Shown piece after piece: positions 36,683-45,862 of a stretch of 64,000 nt of DNA (its first letter is position 1; every line of letters starts with the position of its first letter). Origin of the DNA: Amphritea pacifica (GTDB lineage: Bacteria; Pseudomonadota; Gammaproteobacteria; Pseudomonadales; Balneatricaceae); contig NZ_JAFFZO010000018.1 of NCBI RefSeq assembly GCF_016924145.1, positions 1-64,000 of the forward strand. Reading direction: 5' to 3'. Position numbers and translations under genes: made by a program. The notes below the pieces were generated by a model, which saw only the letters and a list, made by a program, of their open reading frames with translations, made no database searches and was not told where the DNA came from.

Positions 36683-36788
36683 AGAGCGGGAATCCTAAGC
36701 GCTGAGAGTATTGAGTCAGCGTATTATAGCGGTGCAGGCGCAGGGCGAAAAGCAAGCAACAGGTTTTCGCTGTTATCCGCTAAAAAGA

Positions 36789-36817
36789 CTTGAAAATTTT
36801 CCTGCCGATCCCAATTT
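36789..36817 (+). promoter_or_regulatory. Sigma-32 (RpoH) heat-shock promoter
   Basis: CTTGAAA (36789-36795) and CCCAATTT (36810-36817) are separated by 14 bases, an almost exact match to the RpoH consensus (CTTGAAA, 11-16 bases, CCCATNT). It lies about 90 bases upstream of the small heat-shock gene and implies an untranslated leader of about 80 bases. Confidence 0.85.
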
Positions 36818-36879
36818 TAAACAATACCGGAGGGTCGCTTCTCATGGAGGGCCGTCCGGGCTCTATGTTGATTTATTTT

Positions 36880-36902
36880 ATATCGCTTCTGACGGAGGAT
36901 AT
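36880..36902 (+). promoter_or_regulatory. ROSE-like RNA thermometer hairpin over the ribosome site
   Basis: ATATC, a bulged G, then CTTC (36880-36889) pairs with GGAGGATAT (36894-36902) around the loop TGAC. The stem buries the GGAGG Shine-Dalgarno, four bases before the ATG at 36906. It contains the UCGCU form of the UYGCU element that defines ROSE thermometers, with the expected unpaired G opposite the ribosome site. Heating would open it and allow translation. The leader from about 36825 has a further possible stem (36830-36870). Confidence 0.8.
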
Positions 36903-36905
36903 CTT

Positions 36906-37385
36906 ATGAACACAATTGACCTTACCCCTCTCTATCGCAACAGCATCGGCTTTGACCGGCTGGCCTCGCTTCTGGATAGCGCTCTGAGCAGCAGTACAGT
37001 CTCATCCGGCTATCCTCCATACAATATTGAGGCGCTTGACGAGAACAGATACGTTATCTCGCTGGCGGTAGCAGGCTTTGAAAAATCAGATATTGATATC
37101 ACAGTCGATCGGGATCTGTTGATCATTAAAGGATCAAAGCCCGAAGACGAGAACCGAAAATATCTCTACCAGGGGATAGCACACCGCACCTTCGAGCGAA
37201 AATTTGACCTTGCCGAGCATATAGAGGTGAGCGGCGCAGAGATGAAAAATGGCCTGCTGAAAATCTCTCTGGTTAAGGAGATTCCCGAGGCGATGAAGCC
37301 GAAAGAGATACCGATAAGTGACACCGGTGATGCTCCGCAGCCATCGCTGGATCATCAGCCTGAAACAGTAGATCAGGCACATTGA
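36906..37385 (+). CDS. Small heat-shock protein Hsp20 (IbpA-like)
   Basis: This 159-residue alpha-crystallin-type chaperone holds unfolding proteins for later refolding. The start at 36906 matches IbpA (MNTIDLTPLYRNSIGFDRL). The crystallin domain covers about 40-130, with PPYNIEALDENRYVISLAVAG and the conserved ENGLLKISL-like block read here as KNGLLKISL. The C-terminal tail has the IPI motif (KEIPISD). An in-frame reading upstream of the ATG is leader RNA, not protein. It is under a sigma-32 promoter and a ROSE-like thermometer. Confidence 0.95.
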   Translation: MNTIDLTPLYRNSIGFDRLASLLDSALSSSTVSSGYPPYNIEALDENRYVISLAVAGFEKSDIDITVDRDLLIIKGSKPEDENRKYLYQGIAHRTFERKFDLAEHIEVSGAEMKNGLLKISLVKEIPEAMKPKEIPISDTGDAPQPSLDHQPETVDQAH

Positions 37386-37395
37386 CAGGCAACCC

Positions 37396-37424
37396 GGCTC
37401 AGCTTTCCCAAGGAAAGCTGAGCC
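37396..37424 (+). terminator. Perfect 13-bp hairpin between hsp20 and degQ
   Basis: GGCTCAGCTTTCC (37396-37408) pairs perfectly with 37412-37424 around a 3-nt loop, 10 bases after the hsp20 stop. There is no T-run, so it may be an mRNA-stabilising or attenuating stem that uncouples the chaperone from the protease. Confidence 0.6.
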
Positions 37425-37454
37425 ATAGATAATAACGACCAACGGATATTTTCC

Positions 37455-38822
37455 ATGGCAAAGCAGTTAACCGCGATCATTATGTTACTAAGCTGTCTGA
37501 TCTGCAGCCAGACCGCATCAGCCGGCTTGCCGGTAAGCCTGCCTGATCAGGGACCACTGCCATCCCTGGCGCCGATGCTGGAGAAGATCAATCCGGCAGT
37601 TGTCAATATCGCCACCTACTCCACCCAGGTGAACCGTTACAATCCGTTACTGAACGATCCCTTTTTCCGCCGTTTTTTTAATTTCCCGGATGCACAGCTA
37701 AAACAGTATCAGCAACCGGAAAGACAGCAGCAAAGCGCCGGCTCTGGAGTTATCGTAAATGCCAGTGAAGGCGTTGTCATCACCAATTACCATGTGATCA
37801 AAGGTGCAGATGAGGTGCAGGTGAGCCTGATTGATGGCCGTAGTTTTGCCGCTGAGATCATCGGTACCGACCCGGAACTGGATATCGCCATGTTGAAAAT
37901 CGAGGCAGAACACCTCTCAGAGGTGAGTATTGCCGATTCATCTGCTGTACGGGTTGGCGATTTCGTAGTCGCTATCGGCAACCCTTTCGGGCTGGGACAA
38001 ACCGTCACAACCGGGATTGTCAGTGCAATTGGTCGCAGCGGCCTGGGCATCGAAGGGTATGAAAACTTTATTCAGACCGACGCATCAATCAATCCGGGCA
38101 ACTCTGGTGGAGCGCTGGTCAATCTGAGGGGAGAGCTGGTGGGTATCAATACCGCAATTATCGCTCCCGCAGGAGGAAATGTCGGCATAGGCTTCGCGAT
38201 ACCGGCCAATATGGTCAACGCCAGTATGCGCCAGTTACTCGCCTATGGCGAGGTAAAGCGCGGTGATATTGGTCTCGCCGTTCAGGATATTACGCCGCAA
38301 CTATCGGAAGCGTTTAATCTCAAAAATGGTCAACAGGGGGTCTTGATCACTCAGGTAGATGAACACTCTCCTGCCGCTGCGGCCGGTGTCAAACCGGGGG
38401 ATATCATAACCCGGATCAATGGCACCAAAACCGGGTCATCTGCCCATTTCCGCAGCCAGATATCGATGTCCGCGATCGGGGATATGCTCAGGCTGGACAT
38501 TCTGCGGCAGAACAAAACACTGGAGATCGGCGTCAAGGTAGTCGCCCGGGGAGATCTGTCCTACAGTGGAAAAAGTCTCCACCCGCTGCTGGAAGGGGCC
38601 CAGTTTGAAAACAATCCCGAAGGCGGTGTCGTGGTATCCGCGGTGAAGCCCAACTCCCCGGCAGCCTACAACGGTCTCCGTCCGGACGATATTTTAGTCA
38701 GTGCTAACCGGATCGCACTGCACGATATTGAAACCCTGCGTCGGGCGCTGAGTCATGACCGCTCATCAGTCCTGCTGAAAATCATCAGGGATAATGTATC
38801 GCTGTTTCTGGTGATCCGTTAA
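37455..38822 (+). CDS. degQ: Periplasmic serine protease of the Do family (DegQ/HtrA)
   Basis: This 455-residue envelope quality-control protease has a signal peptide (residues 1-23, ending ASA). The protease domain has His in TNYHVIKGAD, Asp in PELDIAMLKI and Ser in NPGNSGGALV. Two PDZ domains follow (about 255-345 and 365-455), recognisable by GVLITQVDEHSPAAAAG and GVVVSAVKPNSPAAYNG. Its length fits DegQ. It lies downstream of the heat-shock gene on the same strand, with a strong hairpin between. Confidence 0.94.
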   Translation: MAKQLTAIIMLLSCLICSQTASAGLPVSLPDQGPLPSLAPMLEKINPAVVNIATYSTQVNRYNPLLNDPFFRRFFNFPDAQLKQYQQPERQQQSAGSGVIVNASEGVVITNYHVIKGADEVQVSLIDGRSFAAEIIGTDPELDIAMLKIEAEHLSEVSIADSSAVRVGDFVVAIGNPFGLGQTVTTGIVSAIGRSGLGIEGYENFIQTDASINPGNSGGALVNLRGELVGINTAIIAPAGGNVGIGFAIPANMVNASMRQLLAYGEVKRGDIGLAVQDITPQLSEAFNLKNGQQGVLITQVDEHSPAAAAGVKPGDIITRINGTKTGSSAHFRSQISMSAIGDMLRLDILRQNKTLEIGVKVVARGDLSYSGKSLHPLLEGAQFENNPEGGVVVSAVKPNSPAAYNGLRPDDILVSANRIALHDIETLRRALSHDRSSVLLKIIRDNVSLFLVIR

Positions 38823-38845
38823 GTAAACCCGATGCTGCAGACGGC

Positions 38846-39121
38846 CTACTGACCAACCGCAGACTGGAGCAGTTTAAGCTTGGCAGAACGGGGCAGCGCT
38901 TTGATCTGTGCTTCCCTTTTGCACGCTACTGAACGGTTTTCGCAGGGTTCCCTGTAAGCCAGACTGACCGGACGACGGGCCCGGGTGTACCGGGCCCCCA
39001 AGCGGTCACTCAGGTTATGCTCCTTAATCCGGCGGTCGGTGTCGGTTGTCACGCCGGTATAAAGAGAACCATCGGCACAACGCAGAATATACACATACCA
39101 GCAGGAGGATGGTGCTGACAT
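38846..39121 (-). CDS. GIY-YIG nuclease family protein (YhbQ-like)
   Basis: This 91-residue single-domain protein has WYVYILRCADGSLYTG (the GIY-YIG strands read VYI and LYTG), the catalytic Arg in DTDRRIKEHN, and Glu in REPCENRS. The YhbQ group has been linked to DNA end or nick processing, but its role is not settled. It starts one base into the stop of the hydrolase gene (TGATG), so the two are coupled. Confidence 0.9.
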   Translation of the reverse strand: MSAPSSCWYVYILRCADGSLYTGVTTDTDRRIKEHNLSDRLGARYTRARRPVSLAYREPCENRSVACKREAQIKALPRSAKLKLLQSAVGQ

Positions 39122-39969
39122 CAGAGATAATCCAGCTTACTCATATCCAACTCAACCCCGTCAATTGAGGCGAGAAAATTCAGCAAGATCGGATTAACCT
39201 GATCGGGTTGCTCCAAAGTCGGCATATGACCGGCATTTTCAATCAGTGCCAGTTGACTGCCCGGTATAAGATCATGCTGAACCTGGGCATCTGATACCGG
39301 ACAGGCGGAATCATTCTCACCCGTAATGAGCAGTGTCGGACAGCCTATCGTTGCAACCTCCTCAAGCATCGACTGACGCTGAAACAGAACCCGGCCCAGA
39401 CTGACTAAACCACGCATCTGTTCAGGTTCAAGAAACATCAGATCAAAGCGAAACGTTTCGACCACCGCAGGGTAAAGCAGCTGAACCTCTTCACTGAAAT
39501 AGATCTGCACAATGCTATCCAGCAGTTCAGCTGTGAGCTCCGCCTGCGTCTCAACTGCATCAATCAGCTGCAGATACTGCTGCTTTTTAGAAGCCGTTTC
39601 ATCGCTCAGACTCGATCCAATCAGTACCAGACTGGCAACTTCATCCGGGTATTTCAGCGCCAGCTTCGCCCCCCAGAGCCCGGCGGTCGACATCCCCAAC
39701 ACACTATAACGATCGATATTAAGATGTTGCATCAACTGATGGTGGTCTTCTGCAAGACCATCAATACTGAGGCCGCTTTCATTAATCACCTGTGATTGAC
39801 CATGGGACCAGAGATCCGGCACTATACAGCGGAAATGTTCTGACAGTGATTGCAACTGACGGGCCCAGACTCGGCTATCCCAAAGAAAACTGTGCCCCAG
39901 AAGCAGAGGAAATCCGCTTCCCTGATCGAGATAATGCAATTCCCGGTCATTGACTGTAAAACTGGGCAT
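39121..39969 (-). CDS. Alpha/beta-hydrolase fold protein
   Basis: This 282-residue protein has the nucleophile elbow LGMSTAGLWG (Ser), the acid in ITGENDSACP and the His in IENAGHMP, a complete Ser-Asp-His triad. The oxyanion strand is LLLGHSFLWDSRVW. The fold is shared by esterases, lactonases and C-C hydrolases; nothing marks a substrate. It is transcribed leftward with the GIY-YIG gene. Confidence 0.88.
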   Translation of the reverse strand: MPSFTVNDRELHYLDQGSGFPLLLGHSFLWDSRVWARQLQSLSEHFRCIVPDLWSHGQSQVINESGLSIDGLAEDHHQLMQHLNIDRYSVLGMSTAGLWGAKLALKYPDEVASLVLIGSSLSDETASKKQQYLQLIDAVETQAELTAELLDSIVQIYFSEEVQLLYPAVVETFRFDLMFLEPEQMRGLVSLGRVLFQRQSMLEEVATIGCPTLLITGENDSACPVSDAQVQHDLIPGSQLALIENAGHMPTLEQPDQVNPILLNFLASIDGVELDMSKLDYL

Positions 39970-40317
39970 GCTGTTTCCTTGTGCAAAAATGAACCGCTAC
40001 CGGCGCGAAAAAGTGCGTTCTAATATAAAGAAGTTGCACTCATAACAAAAGCAACACTCTGCTTAAAAAGAGAGCTTACTGCCCAGAACAGGTAATATAA
40101 ACAGCTATCATAAAAACAGTGAATCACTGTCAGTAATTTATCTGATTCTGATCACCCTGAACCGGCTGCATGCCGATCTGAACAGGTTGAAACCGGTTGT
40201 GAGTAGTCACGCTACCACAATCGGGTAAAAGAAGCTGAGTTCCCCTCCGGGGTGCTGGCCGATACACTGTGAAAGACCCTGATAAATTGTCCAATAAAAC
40301 TGAACTCCGGACCCCTG
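39970..40317. other. Intergenic region between divergent genes
   Basis: About 350 bases between the hydrolase (minus) and a lipoprotein (plus). AT-rich near 40010-40130, more GC-rich after. It should hold both promoters. No hairpin with a T-run and no credible gene were seen. Confidence 0.45.
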
Positions 40318-40749
40318 ATGAGCTACACAACTTTCGGTACCATTGTATTATCAGCCATGCTTCTGGCGGGGTGCGCCAACCCGGTCAAACCTGCACACGG
40401 GGAATATTCCGGTAGCGGCGGGATGACCCAGTGGAATATTGATCCCATCGTATACCTCTATCACTATCAGCATGGATTCACTGGCAGCGATGCTCTGGGT
40501 TACGATGAGCAGTTGCAAACCGTCTGGTCCCGCCTCGGTGCGGCCGTCACCTGTAATATCCGCTATAACAAACAGGATATGATCCAGCGACTGATACAGC
40601 GGTTTGGCGAGAAAGCGATCACTCACGAACTGAACGGTATCGGATTCCATAGCGTGCAAAGCCGTAAAGTCCCTGACTTTTGCAATCGTTCAAGGGTCAA
40701 GAAAATCACCTCAGCGTTACAGCGATATCGCAGAGGCCAGTTCGACTGA
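40318..40749 (+). CDS. Hypothetical lipoprotein
   Basis: This 143-residue protein has a lipobox signal (LSAMLLAGCANP; Cys19). The mature part, with VTCNIRYNKQ and PDFCNRSRV, has two Cys that could form a disulfide. It has no recognised family. The ribosome site is weak. It converges on the first HDOD gene. Coding character is fair: a clean lipoprotein start and full-length open frame. Confidence 0.65.
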   Translation: MSYTTFGTIVLSAMLLAGCANPVKPAHGEYSGSGGMTQWNIDPIVYLYHYQHGFTGSDALGYDEQLQTVWSRLGAAVTCNIRYNKQDMIQRLIQRFGEKAITHELNGIGFHSVQSRKVPDFCNRSRVKKITSALQRYRRGQFD

Positions 40750-40800
40750 ACTCATACTTCACCTCATCTACTGGCGGTAGAATATTATCTATCGGGGCGA

Positions 40801-41736
40801 TCACTGCTCTGACAGGGATTCTGTCAGCTCTGGCATGGACAACACGGCTTCACACTGTTCGGTAATTCTGGGGAGCTCAGCCGCCAGTTTGTCGATGGGG
40901 AAATCGATTTCAGGCCAGTCACTCTTAATACAATGTTCTGAAATATTCCCCCTGAGCAGAGTGTGGGACCAGGCTTGCCACTCTGGATTTTTGAGCGTCA
41001 TAACACTGAGAAAATCGGCAAACTGCAGCAGCGTCAGCAGCTGTCTGACAGGCAAGGAAAGCTCATCACACTGCCAGAAGTCACTTTGATGGTGCAATAA
41101 CAATGTCTTGGTAAGCGAATCCGGCAAGCGCCATTGCCGGGCGACAAGACAGCCTAGCTCAGTATGGTTGAAGCCAAATTGCTGATCTTCCAGGTCATTC
41201 AGCTCATCAGGTGAGTCCCACCCAGTCTGATCAATTAATTCAACCGTATCCGCTGCTATCTGTAACATAATGAACCGGCCTAGATCATGAATTAAGCCGC
41301 TGATGTAAGCCAGTTCAGGATTAACGTTAAAATCAGTGGTATGTTCAGCCAGAAAGCGACACATCCGAGCGGTTTCGACTGAGTGTCGCCAACACATCGT
41401 GATTCCAGGTCGGGTAACCTCGAGAAACGGAATTTTAACAAGCGTTTTCATAAGCTCCAGGGTTTTGAAAACCCCAATCCGCTCCAGTGCGTGTTCAAGA
41501 TTATAGACTGGCTTATCCTGACCATGTGGCATGGCGTGCGCATATGAAAGCACCCTGGCGGCCAGGGGCGGGTATTGCTCTGCTAAAGCCGCAACTTTGA
41601 TATAAAAATCAACAGAGTCACAACTCAACTGCTTTAGTTCATCAATAACCGAAGGGGCTATTGGCAGGTATTCGATCTCATCATTTACAAAATCTAGATC
41701 GATTAACTTCTGATACTGGTCGCTATTTTTGTTCAT
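40801..41736 (-). CDS. HDOD-domain protein, copy 1
   Basis: This 311-residue protein is mostly an HDOD domain, a relative of HD phosphohydrolases used in signalling. It shows IAPSVIDELKQL, PPLAARVLSYAHA and an HDLGRFIML segment that still has the His-Asp pair. The ATG at 41736 follows AGGGGA with proper spacing; a GTG five codons earlier is less likely. It is closely similar to the next gene over its whole length, so the two are tandem paralogues. Function is not known; HDOD proteins often link to c-di-GMP or motility control. Confidence 0.85.
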   Translation of the reverse strand: MNKNSDQYQKLIDLDFVNDEIEYLPIAPSVIDELKQLSCDSVDFYIKVAALAEQYPPLAARVLSYAHAMPHGQDKPVYNLEHALERIGVFKTLELMKTLVKIPFLEVTRPGITMCWRHSVETARMCRFLAEHTTDFNVNPELAYISGLIHDLGRFIMLQIAADTVELIDQTGWDSPDELNDLEDQQFGFNHTELGCLVARQWRLPDSLTKTLLLHHQSDFWQCDELSLPVRQLLTLLQFADFLSVMTLKNPEWQAWSHTLLRGNISEHCIKSDWPEIDFPIDKLAAELPRITEQCEAVLSMPELTESLSEQ

Positions 41737-41947
41737 TTGCTCCCCTTCCACTGAGACTGGCTGTAAAGCGTTTCGTTCTCCAGGAGTAACAACAATGACT
41801 CACTCAACCATGCTCACCAGAAGCGATTGAGAAGCGATTGACAACTGATAAGCGTAACAATCGAAATGAGTTAAAAGTATATAAAGACTAGCTTAAACCA
41901 TTCACTTCGCCGCAAAAATAGGAAAAAGTCTTAATAAGGATACACTC

Positions 41948-42856
41948 TCAGGCGGTGCCTGCTTTGAGCAGCACCGCCTGACACTGTTCAGAGATTGCCG
42001 GCAGCTGCGCCACCAGTTGATCGACAGGGAAGTCGACCTCTGGCCAGTTTTTATGTATACAGAATCCGCAGATAGCCCCTTTTAGCTGAGTGGCGGACCA
42101 GGCTGGCCATTCCGGATTCTTTATCAAAAAAACACTGAGAAAATCGGCAAACTGGACAATCGTCAGCAGTTGCTTAAAAGGCACCGAGACGGAATCATAA
42201 CGCCACAGATCATAATCATGATGCAGCCGTAACATACTGGTGAGGGTACGGGGAAGGTTCCAGTGTTGCGCGGCCAGATAACCCACTTCGGCATGGGTAA
42301 ATCCATAAGTCTGCTGCTCTACATCGGAAAGCTCTTCCGGAGAGTTCCAACCCTTTGTATCCACCACTTCAACCGCTTTAACGGCGATCTGCAGCAGCAC
42401 GAAGCGGCCTATATCATGGAGTAAACCTGCCATATAGGCCAGATCGCTACTGACATTGAAGCCCGGTGTATTCTGTGCCAGAAAGCGGCTGAACCGGGCC
42501 GTCTCAAGGGAGTGCCGCCAACCAATCTTATGTCCAGGGTTGGCTGGTTCAAATACCGGTACTGCAGTCAGCTCCTGCATCAGCGCCAGTGTATCGAAAA
42601 CCCCCATCCGCTCGAGCGCTTTCTCAATATTATAAACCGGCTTCAAAGGACCACAGGGAACCCTGTGCGCAGCAGAAAGTACCTTTGCCGCCAGTGGCGG
42701 ATCCTGTTCGGCAAGCTCTGCCACCTTGGAATAGAAATCGATAGCATCGTGACTCAGCGTACTCAGTTGCTCAACCACAAAGGGTATCAGAGGCAGATTA
42801 TCAATTCGGTCTTTTACAAAATCGAGTGTAAATATCCGTTTACGATCCTCATCCAT
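41948..42856 (-). CDS. HDOD-domain protein, copy 2
   Basis: This 302-residue paralogue of the gene before it shares the order DFVKDRIDNLPLIPFVVEQL, QDPPLAAKVLSAAHRVP, KPVYNIEKALERMGVF and HDIGRFVLLQIA. The ATG at 42856 has an AAGG site eight bases upstream. The 211-base gap between the copies is AT-rich and non-coding, so each copy probably has its own promoter. The two proteins differ at many positions, which indicates an old duplication with both copies kept. Confidence 0.85.
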   Translation of the reverse strand: MDEDRKRIFTLDFVKDRIDNLPLIPFVVEQLSTLSHDAIDFYSKVAELAEQDPPLAAKVLSAAHRVPCGPLKPVYNIEKALERMGVFDTLALMQELTAVPVFEPANPGHKIGWRHSLETARFSRFLAQNTPGFNVSSDLAYMAGLLHDIGRFVLLQIAVKAVEVVDTKGWNSPEELSDVEQQTYGFTHAEVGYLAAQHWNLPRTLTSMLRLHHDYDLWRYDSVSVPFKQLLTIVQFADFLSVFLIKNPEWPAWSATQLKGAICGFCIHKNWPEVDFPVDQLVAQLPAISEQCQAVLLKAGTA

Positions 42857-43031
42857 CGTTATCACCTTCGTGTTCGTCAATAACAGGTACTGATACGCTA
42901 ACCTGCCACAGGCTCACAGTATAAGTTATTATATTTGTTGTTAATTATACACTCAGATTATCGGCCACTTAGTCAGAAATTACAGTCTGACACCGACCGG
43001 ACTTCACACTACCGGATCGGCCAACCCGCCG

Positions 43032-44456
43032 TTAGTGAGCATCCGGCAAAATCAAACCATGATTGTGCAGAACCTCTTCGCCAAACCAGGCCAGATTTTC
43101 ATGCAACTGAACCACTTCACCGACAATAATCAGCGCGGGGGCCGGTAGCTGAGCCTGGTTCTGAAGTTCAGGCAGGCTCTCTAATGTGCCGGTCAGCACC
43201 TGCTGATCAGCCCGGGTACCATTTGAGACTATCGCGGCGGGCGTCGCTGCAGATTTACCGTGCGCAATGAGTTGCTCACACAGTGAACTCAGGGTATGCA
43301 ACCCCATATAGAAAACGATGGTTTGATTCGGATGAACCAACTCATCGAAGTTAAGATCTGAAGTACGGTTCTTCAACTGTCCGGTCACCAACTTAACTGA
43401 CTGAGCATAATTGCGGTGAGTCAGAGGAATACCCGCATAGGTTGAACAGGCACTGGCTGCGGTAATACCGGGCACCACCTGAAAGGGGATATTATGCTGT
43501 TTCAGCGTTTCCAACTCCTCCCCTCCCCGGCCGAAAATGAACGGATCACCGCCCTTAAGCCGTAACACCCTGCGTCCCTGCAGCGCATGCTTTACCAGTA
43601 GCTCATTAATACCGGCCTGCGGCAGAGTATGATTATCACGGCGTTTTCCAACAAAGATACGGTCTGCATCGCGGCGACACAGGTCTACAATTTCAGGTGA
43701 AACCAACTGATCATAGAGAACAACATCGGCTTGCTGCATCAGCCTGAGTGCCTTGAAAGTCAGCAGTTCCGGATCACCGGGACCGCCTCCCACCAGATAG
43801 ACCTCCCCCACCTGATGCTCAGGATCGGCGGTCTCCAGCGCAGTTTCCAGCAGTGCCCGGGCTTCTCGGTCCCGCCCGGCAAACACTTTCTCGGCAATCT
43901 GCCCCTGCAACACCTTCTCCCAGAAAATACGGCGACGCTCTACACTGCTAAACGTCGCTTTAACCTGTTGCCGGAACTGTCCCACCAGCCGCCCCAGCCG
44001 GCTATAGCCCTGTGGAATCCAGGTTTCCAGTTTAGCCCGGAGTAACCGGGCCAGCACCGGCGACTCTCCCCCGGAGGAGATGCCGATCACGATCGGGGAA
44101 CGGTCAACAATAGCCGGAAAAATAAAGGTACACAGAGGCTGATTATCAACAACATTGACCGGAATATGGCGCTCAACCGCATCGAAATGAACCCTTTCGT
44201 TAAGCTGATCATCATCGGTGGCGGCAATCACAAGATAAGCCTCATCCAGCAGGGCTGGATGGTATTCGCCAATAATCACCTGCCCGTTATGCAGCTCGAT
44301 CAGTTCGACAAGCTCCGGTTCCACCTTATGTGCAACCACAATAACCCGCGCACCCGCACGGGTCAGCAGGGTTGCTTTACGCAGGGCAACCTGTCCGCCA
44401 CCGACCAGCAGGGCCGTCCGATCATTCAGCTTAAAAAATAATGGCAGGTAATCCAA
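43032..44456 (-). CDS. cysG: Siroheme synthase (trifunctional CysG)
   Basis: This 474-residue enzyme makes siroheme for sulfite reductase from uroporphyrinogen III. The N-terminal part (1-210) is the precorrin-2 dehydrogenase and ferrochelatase, with the NAD-binding [14 protein letters not shown]. The C-terminal part (215-460) is the SAM-dependent methyltransferase, with [30 protein letters not shown] and [20 protein letters not shown]. It is the last gene of the minus-strand sulfur cluster; a terminator lies between it and cysH, so it may have its own promoter. Confidence 0.96.
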   Translation of the reverse strand: MDYLPLFFKLNDRTALLVGGGQVALRKATLLTRAGARVIVVAHKVEPELVELIELHNGQVIIGEYHPALLDEAYLVIAATDDDQLNERVHFDAVERHIPVNVVDNQPLCTFIFPAIVDRSPIVIGISSGGESPVLARLLRAKLETWIPQGYSRLGRLVGQFRQQVKATFSSVERRRIFWEKVLQGQIAEKVFAGRDREARALLETALETADPEHQVGEVYLVGGGPGDPELLTFKALRLMQQADVVLYDQLVSPEIVDLCRRDADRIFVGKRRDNHTLPQAGINELLVKHALQGRRVLRLKGGDPFIFGRGGEELETLKQHNIPFQVVPGITAASACSTYAGIPLTHRNYAQSVKLVTGQLKNRTSDLNFDELVHPNQTIVFYMGLHTLSSLCEQLIAHGKSAATPAAIVSNGTRADQQVLTGTLESLPELQNQAQLPAPALIIVGEVVQLHENLAWFGEEVLHNHGLILPDAH

Positions 44457-44553
44457 TGTGTCATCCTCTGAAAAGCGGCTGGGTGAACCGGTGAAAAAGC
44501 AGCGTTTAACATCGCCCCTATTTTAAAGACGCTCTGTTGAAAAGATAGCAGAA

Positions 44554-44578
44554 AAGAGCCCGCTGGTAGCGGGCTCTT
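44554..44578 (-). terminator. Intrinsic terminator after cysH
   Basis: An 11-bp perfect stem (44554-44564 with 44568-44578, core GAGCCCGCT), with a 3-nt loop, reads into TTTT on the minus strand, 20 bases after cysH. Confidence 0.85.
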
Positions 44579-44598
44579 GGGTTCTCTCAGTGAGAGAT

Positions 44599-45363
44599 CT
44601 ATTTTGGCAGGAAGTCCATCACATTGACCGGTTTGGCCTGCTCCTGGTCTGCGGCGGGGGTTGCCGGATGCAAACCACATTCCCGGGTTTCCGGGTTTTC
44701 CCACCACCAGCGCCCGGCCCTGACATCCTCGCCGACAGCGATGGCGCGGGTACAGGGGGCACAACCAATACTGGGATAGTGCTGGTCATGCAGCTCATTG
44801 TAGGGCACTTTATGGGCGTGGATATAGGCCCACACCTCTTTTTCAGTCCAGTCCGCCAGGGGATTGAACTTATCGATGCCGTTACCCTCATCAAACTCTT
44901 TAAAGCCAATCTCATCGCGGGTAACGGACTGCTCCCGGCGCAGACCGGTAATCCAGGCTTCCCGTGCAGCCAGAGCCCGTTTCAGGGGCTTAATCTTACG
45001 TACAAAACAGCACCCCTTGCGCATCTCCTGGCTTTCATAGAAGGCATTGACACCATTTTCCCGGACATACTGCTCGACATCCGCCGCCTCAGGGTAGTAC
45101 ACCTCAACCGTCAGATTGCGGTACAAAGCCTGAACATCGGTCAGCAGCTTTAATGTTTCTTCGGGTAAACGACCGGTATCCAACACAAACATGCCGATCT
45201 GCGGTGTATGCTTGCTGATCAGGTCGGTAATCACCACATCTTCCGCCCCCAGACTGTTGGCAAATACAACCGTCCCTTCTGCATATTCCGCAACGGCCTG
45301 CTGCAGTACAGAGATCGTATGGGCTATCTTCGCTTCAAGTTCAGCGATTATTGGTTCGCTCAT
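44599..45363 (-). CDS. cysH: Adenylylsulfate (APS) reductase
   Basis: This 254-residue enzyme reduces activated sulfate to sulfite. It carries all cysteines of the iron-sulfur form: CC in RKGCCFVRKI, CxxC in SIGCAPCTRA, and the redox Cys in RECGLHP near the end. PAPS reductases such as that of E. coli lack the first three. It should therefore use APS directly, which agrees with the absence of a working APS kinase in this window. The ATG at 45363 has AGGGA six bases before it. It follows the DUF934 gene after 19 bases. Confidence 0.93.
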   Translation of the reverse strand: MSEPIIAELEAKIAHTISVLQQAVAEYAEGTVVFANSLGAEDVVITDLISKHTPQIGMFVLDTGRLPEETLKLLTDVQALYRNLTVEVYYPEAADVEQYVRENGVNAFYESQEMRKGCCFVRKIKPLKRALAAREAWITGLRREQSVTRDEIGFKEFDEGNGIDKFNPLADWTEKEVWAYIHAHKVPYNELHDQHYPSIGCAPCTRAIAVGEDVRAGRWWWENPETRECGLHPATPAADQEQAKPVNVMDFLPK

Positions 45364-45382
45364 CACTATGGTCCCTGATCAG

Positions 45383-45862
45383 TTACTGACGGAAAATGGG
45401 TCGTTCATCATCAGCGCAGCCCTGATAGTGGACCGGGATCTCACCAAAGGCGCTGGTAATATCATCGCTGTAACGGTCAGCAGGAATCGCAAACGCATCA
45501 AAGCCACAACGCTCCATATATTCCAGGCGGTCACGGGTGACATCGCCTTCAGCACGCAGCTGTCCGGCAAACCCTGAACGACGCAGGATCCGGGCAAAAC
45601 TAAATCCCCGACCATCAGTAAAGGCCGGAAACTCAACTGCTATCAGAGCGAGCTTATCCAGGTGCTGGAGCAACAGATTCAGATCCTGATCGCCGTTGAT
45701 ACGCACACCAAGTTTACCCTCAGCGCTCAGCAATGCCTCGCTATGTTCAGCAAACAGCTCATAGGGCACAACAATATCTTCACTGAGATGTGCGGAAAAA
45801 TCAGCTTCATCAACCAGCAACCAACTGTCTTCGGTTACAGCACGATTAATTAACAGTGGCAT
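45383..45862 (-). CDS. DUF934 protein of the sulfite reductase cluster
   Basis: This 159-residue protein is of the DUF934 family, which regularly follows cysI in proteobacteria. Its exact role is not known; it may help CysI assembly or electron supply. Recognisable parts are FPAFTDGRGFSFARILRRSG and RCGFDAFAIPA. The ATG at 45862 has AAGGAGAG before it and overlaps the end of cysI by 17 bases, so translation is coupled. A longer reading into cysI is rejected. Confidence 0.88.
   Translation of the reverse strand: MPLLINRAVTEDSWLLVDEADFSAHLSEDIVVPYELFAEHSEALLSAEGKLGVRINGDQDLNLLLQHLDKLALIAVEFPAFTDGRGFSFARILRRSGFAGQLRAEGDVTRDRLEYMERCGFDAFAIPADRYSDDITSAFGEIPVHYQGCADDERPIFRQ

Noticed and set aside
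36711-36905. N-terminal extension of the Hsp20 protein
   Set aside because: The frame is open upstream, but the stretch contains the sigma-32 promoter and the thermometer leader; the family starts at the ATG at 36906.
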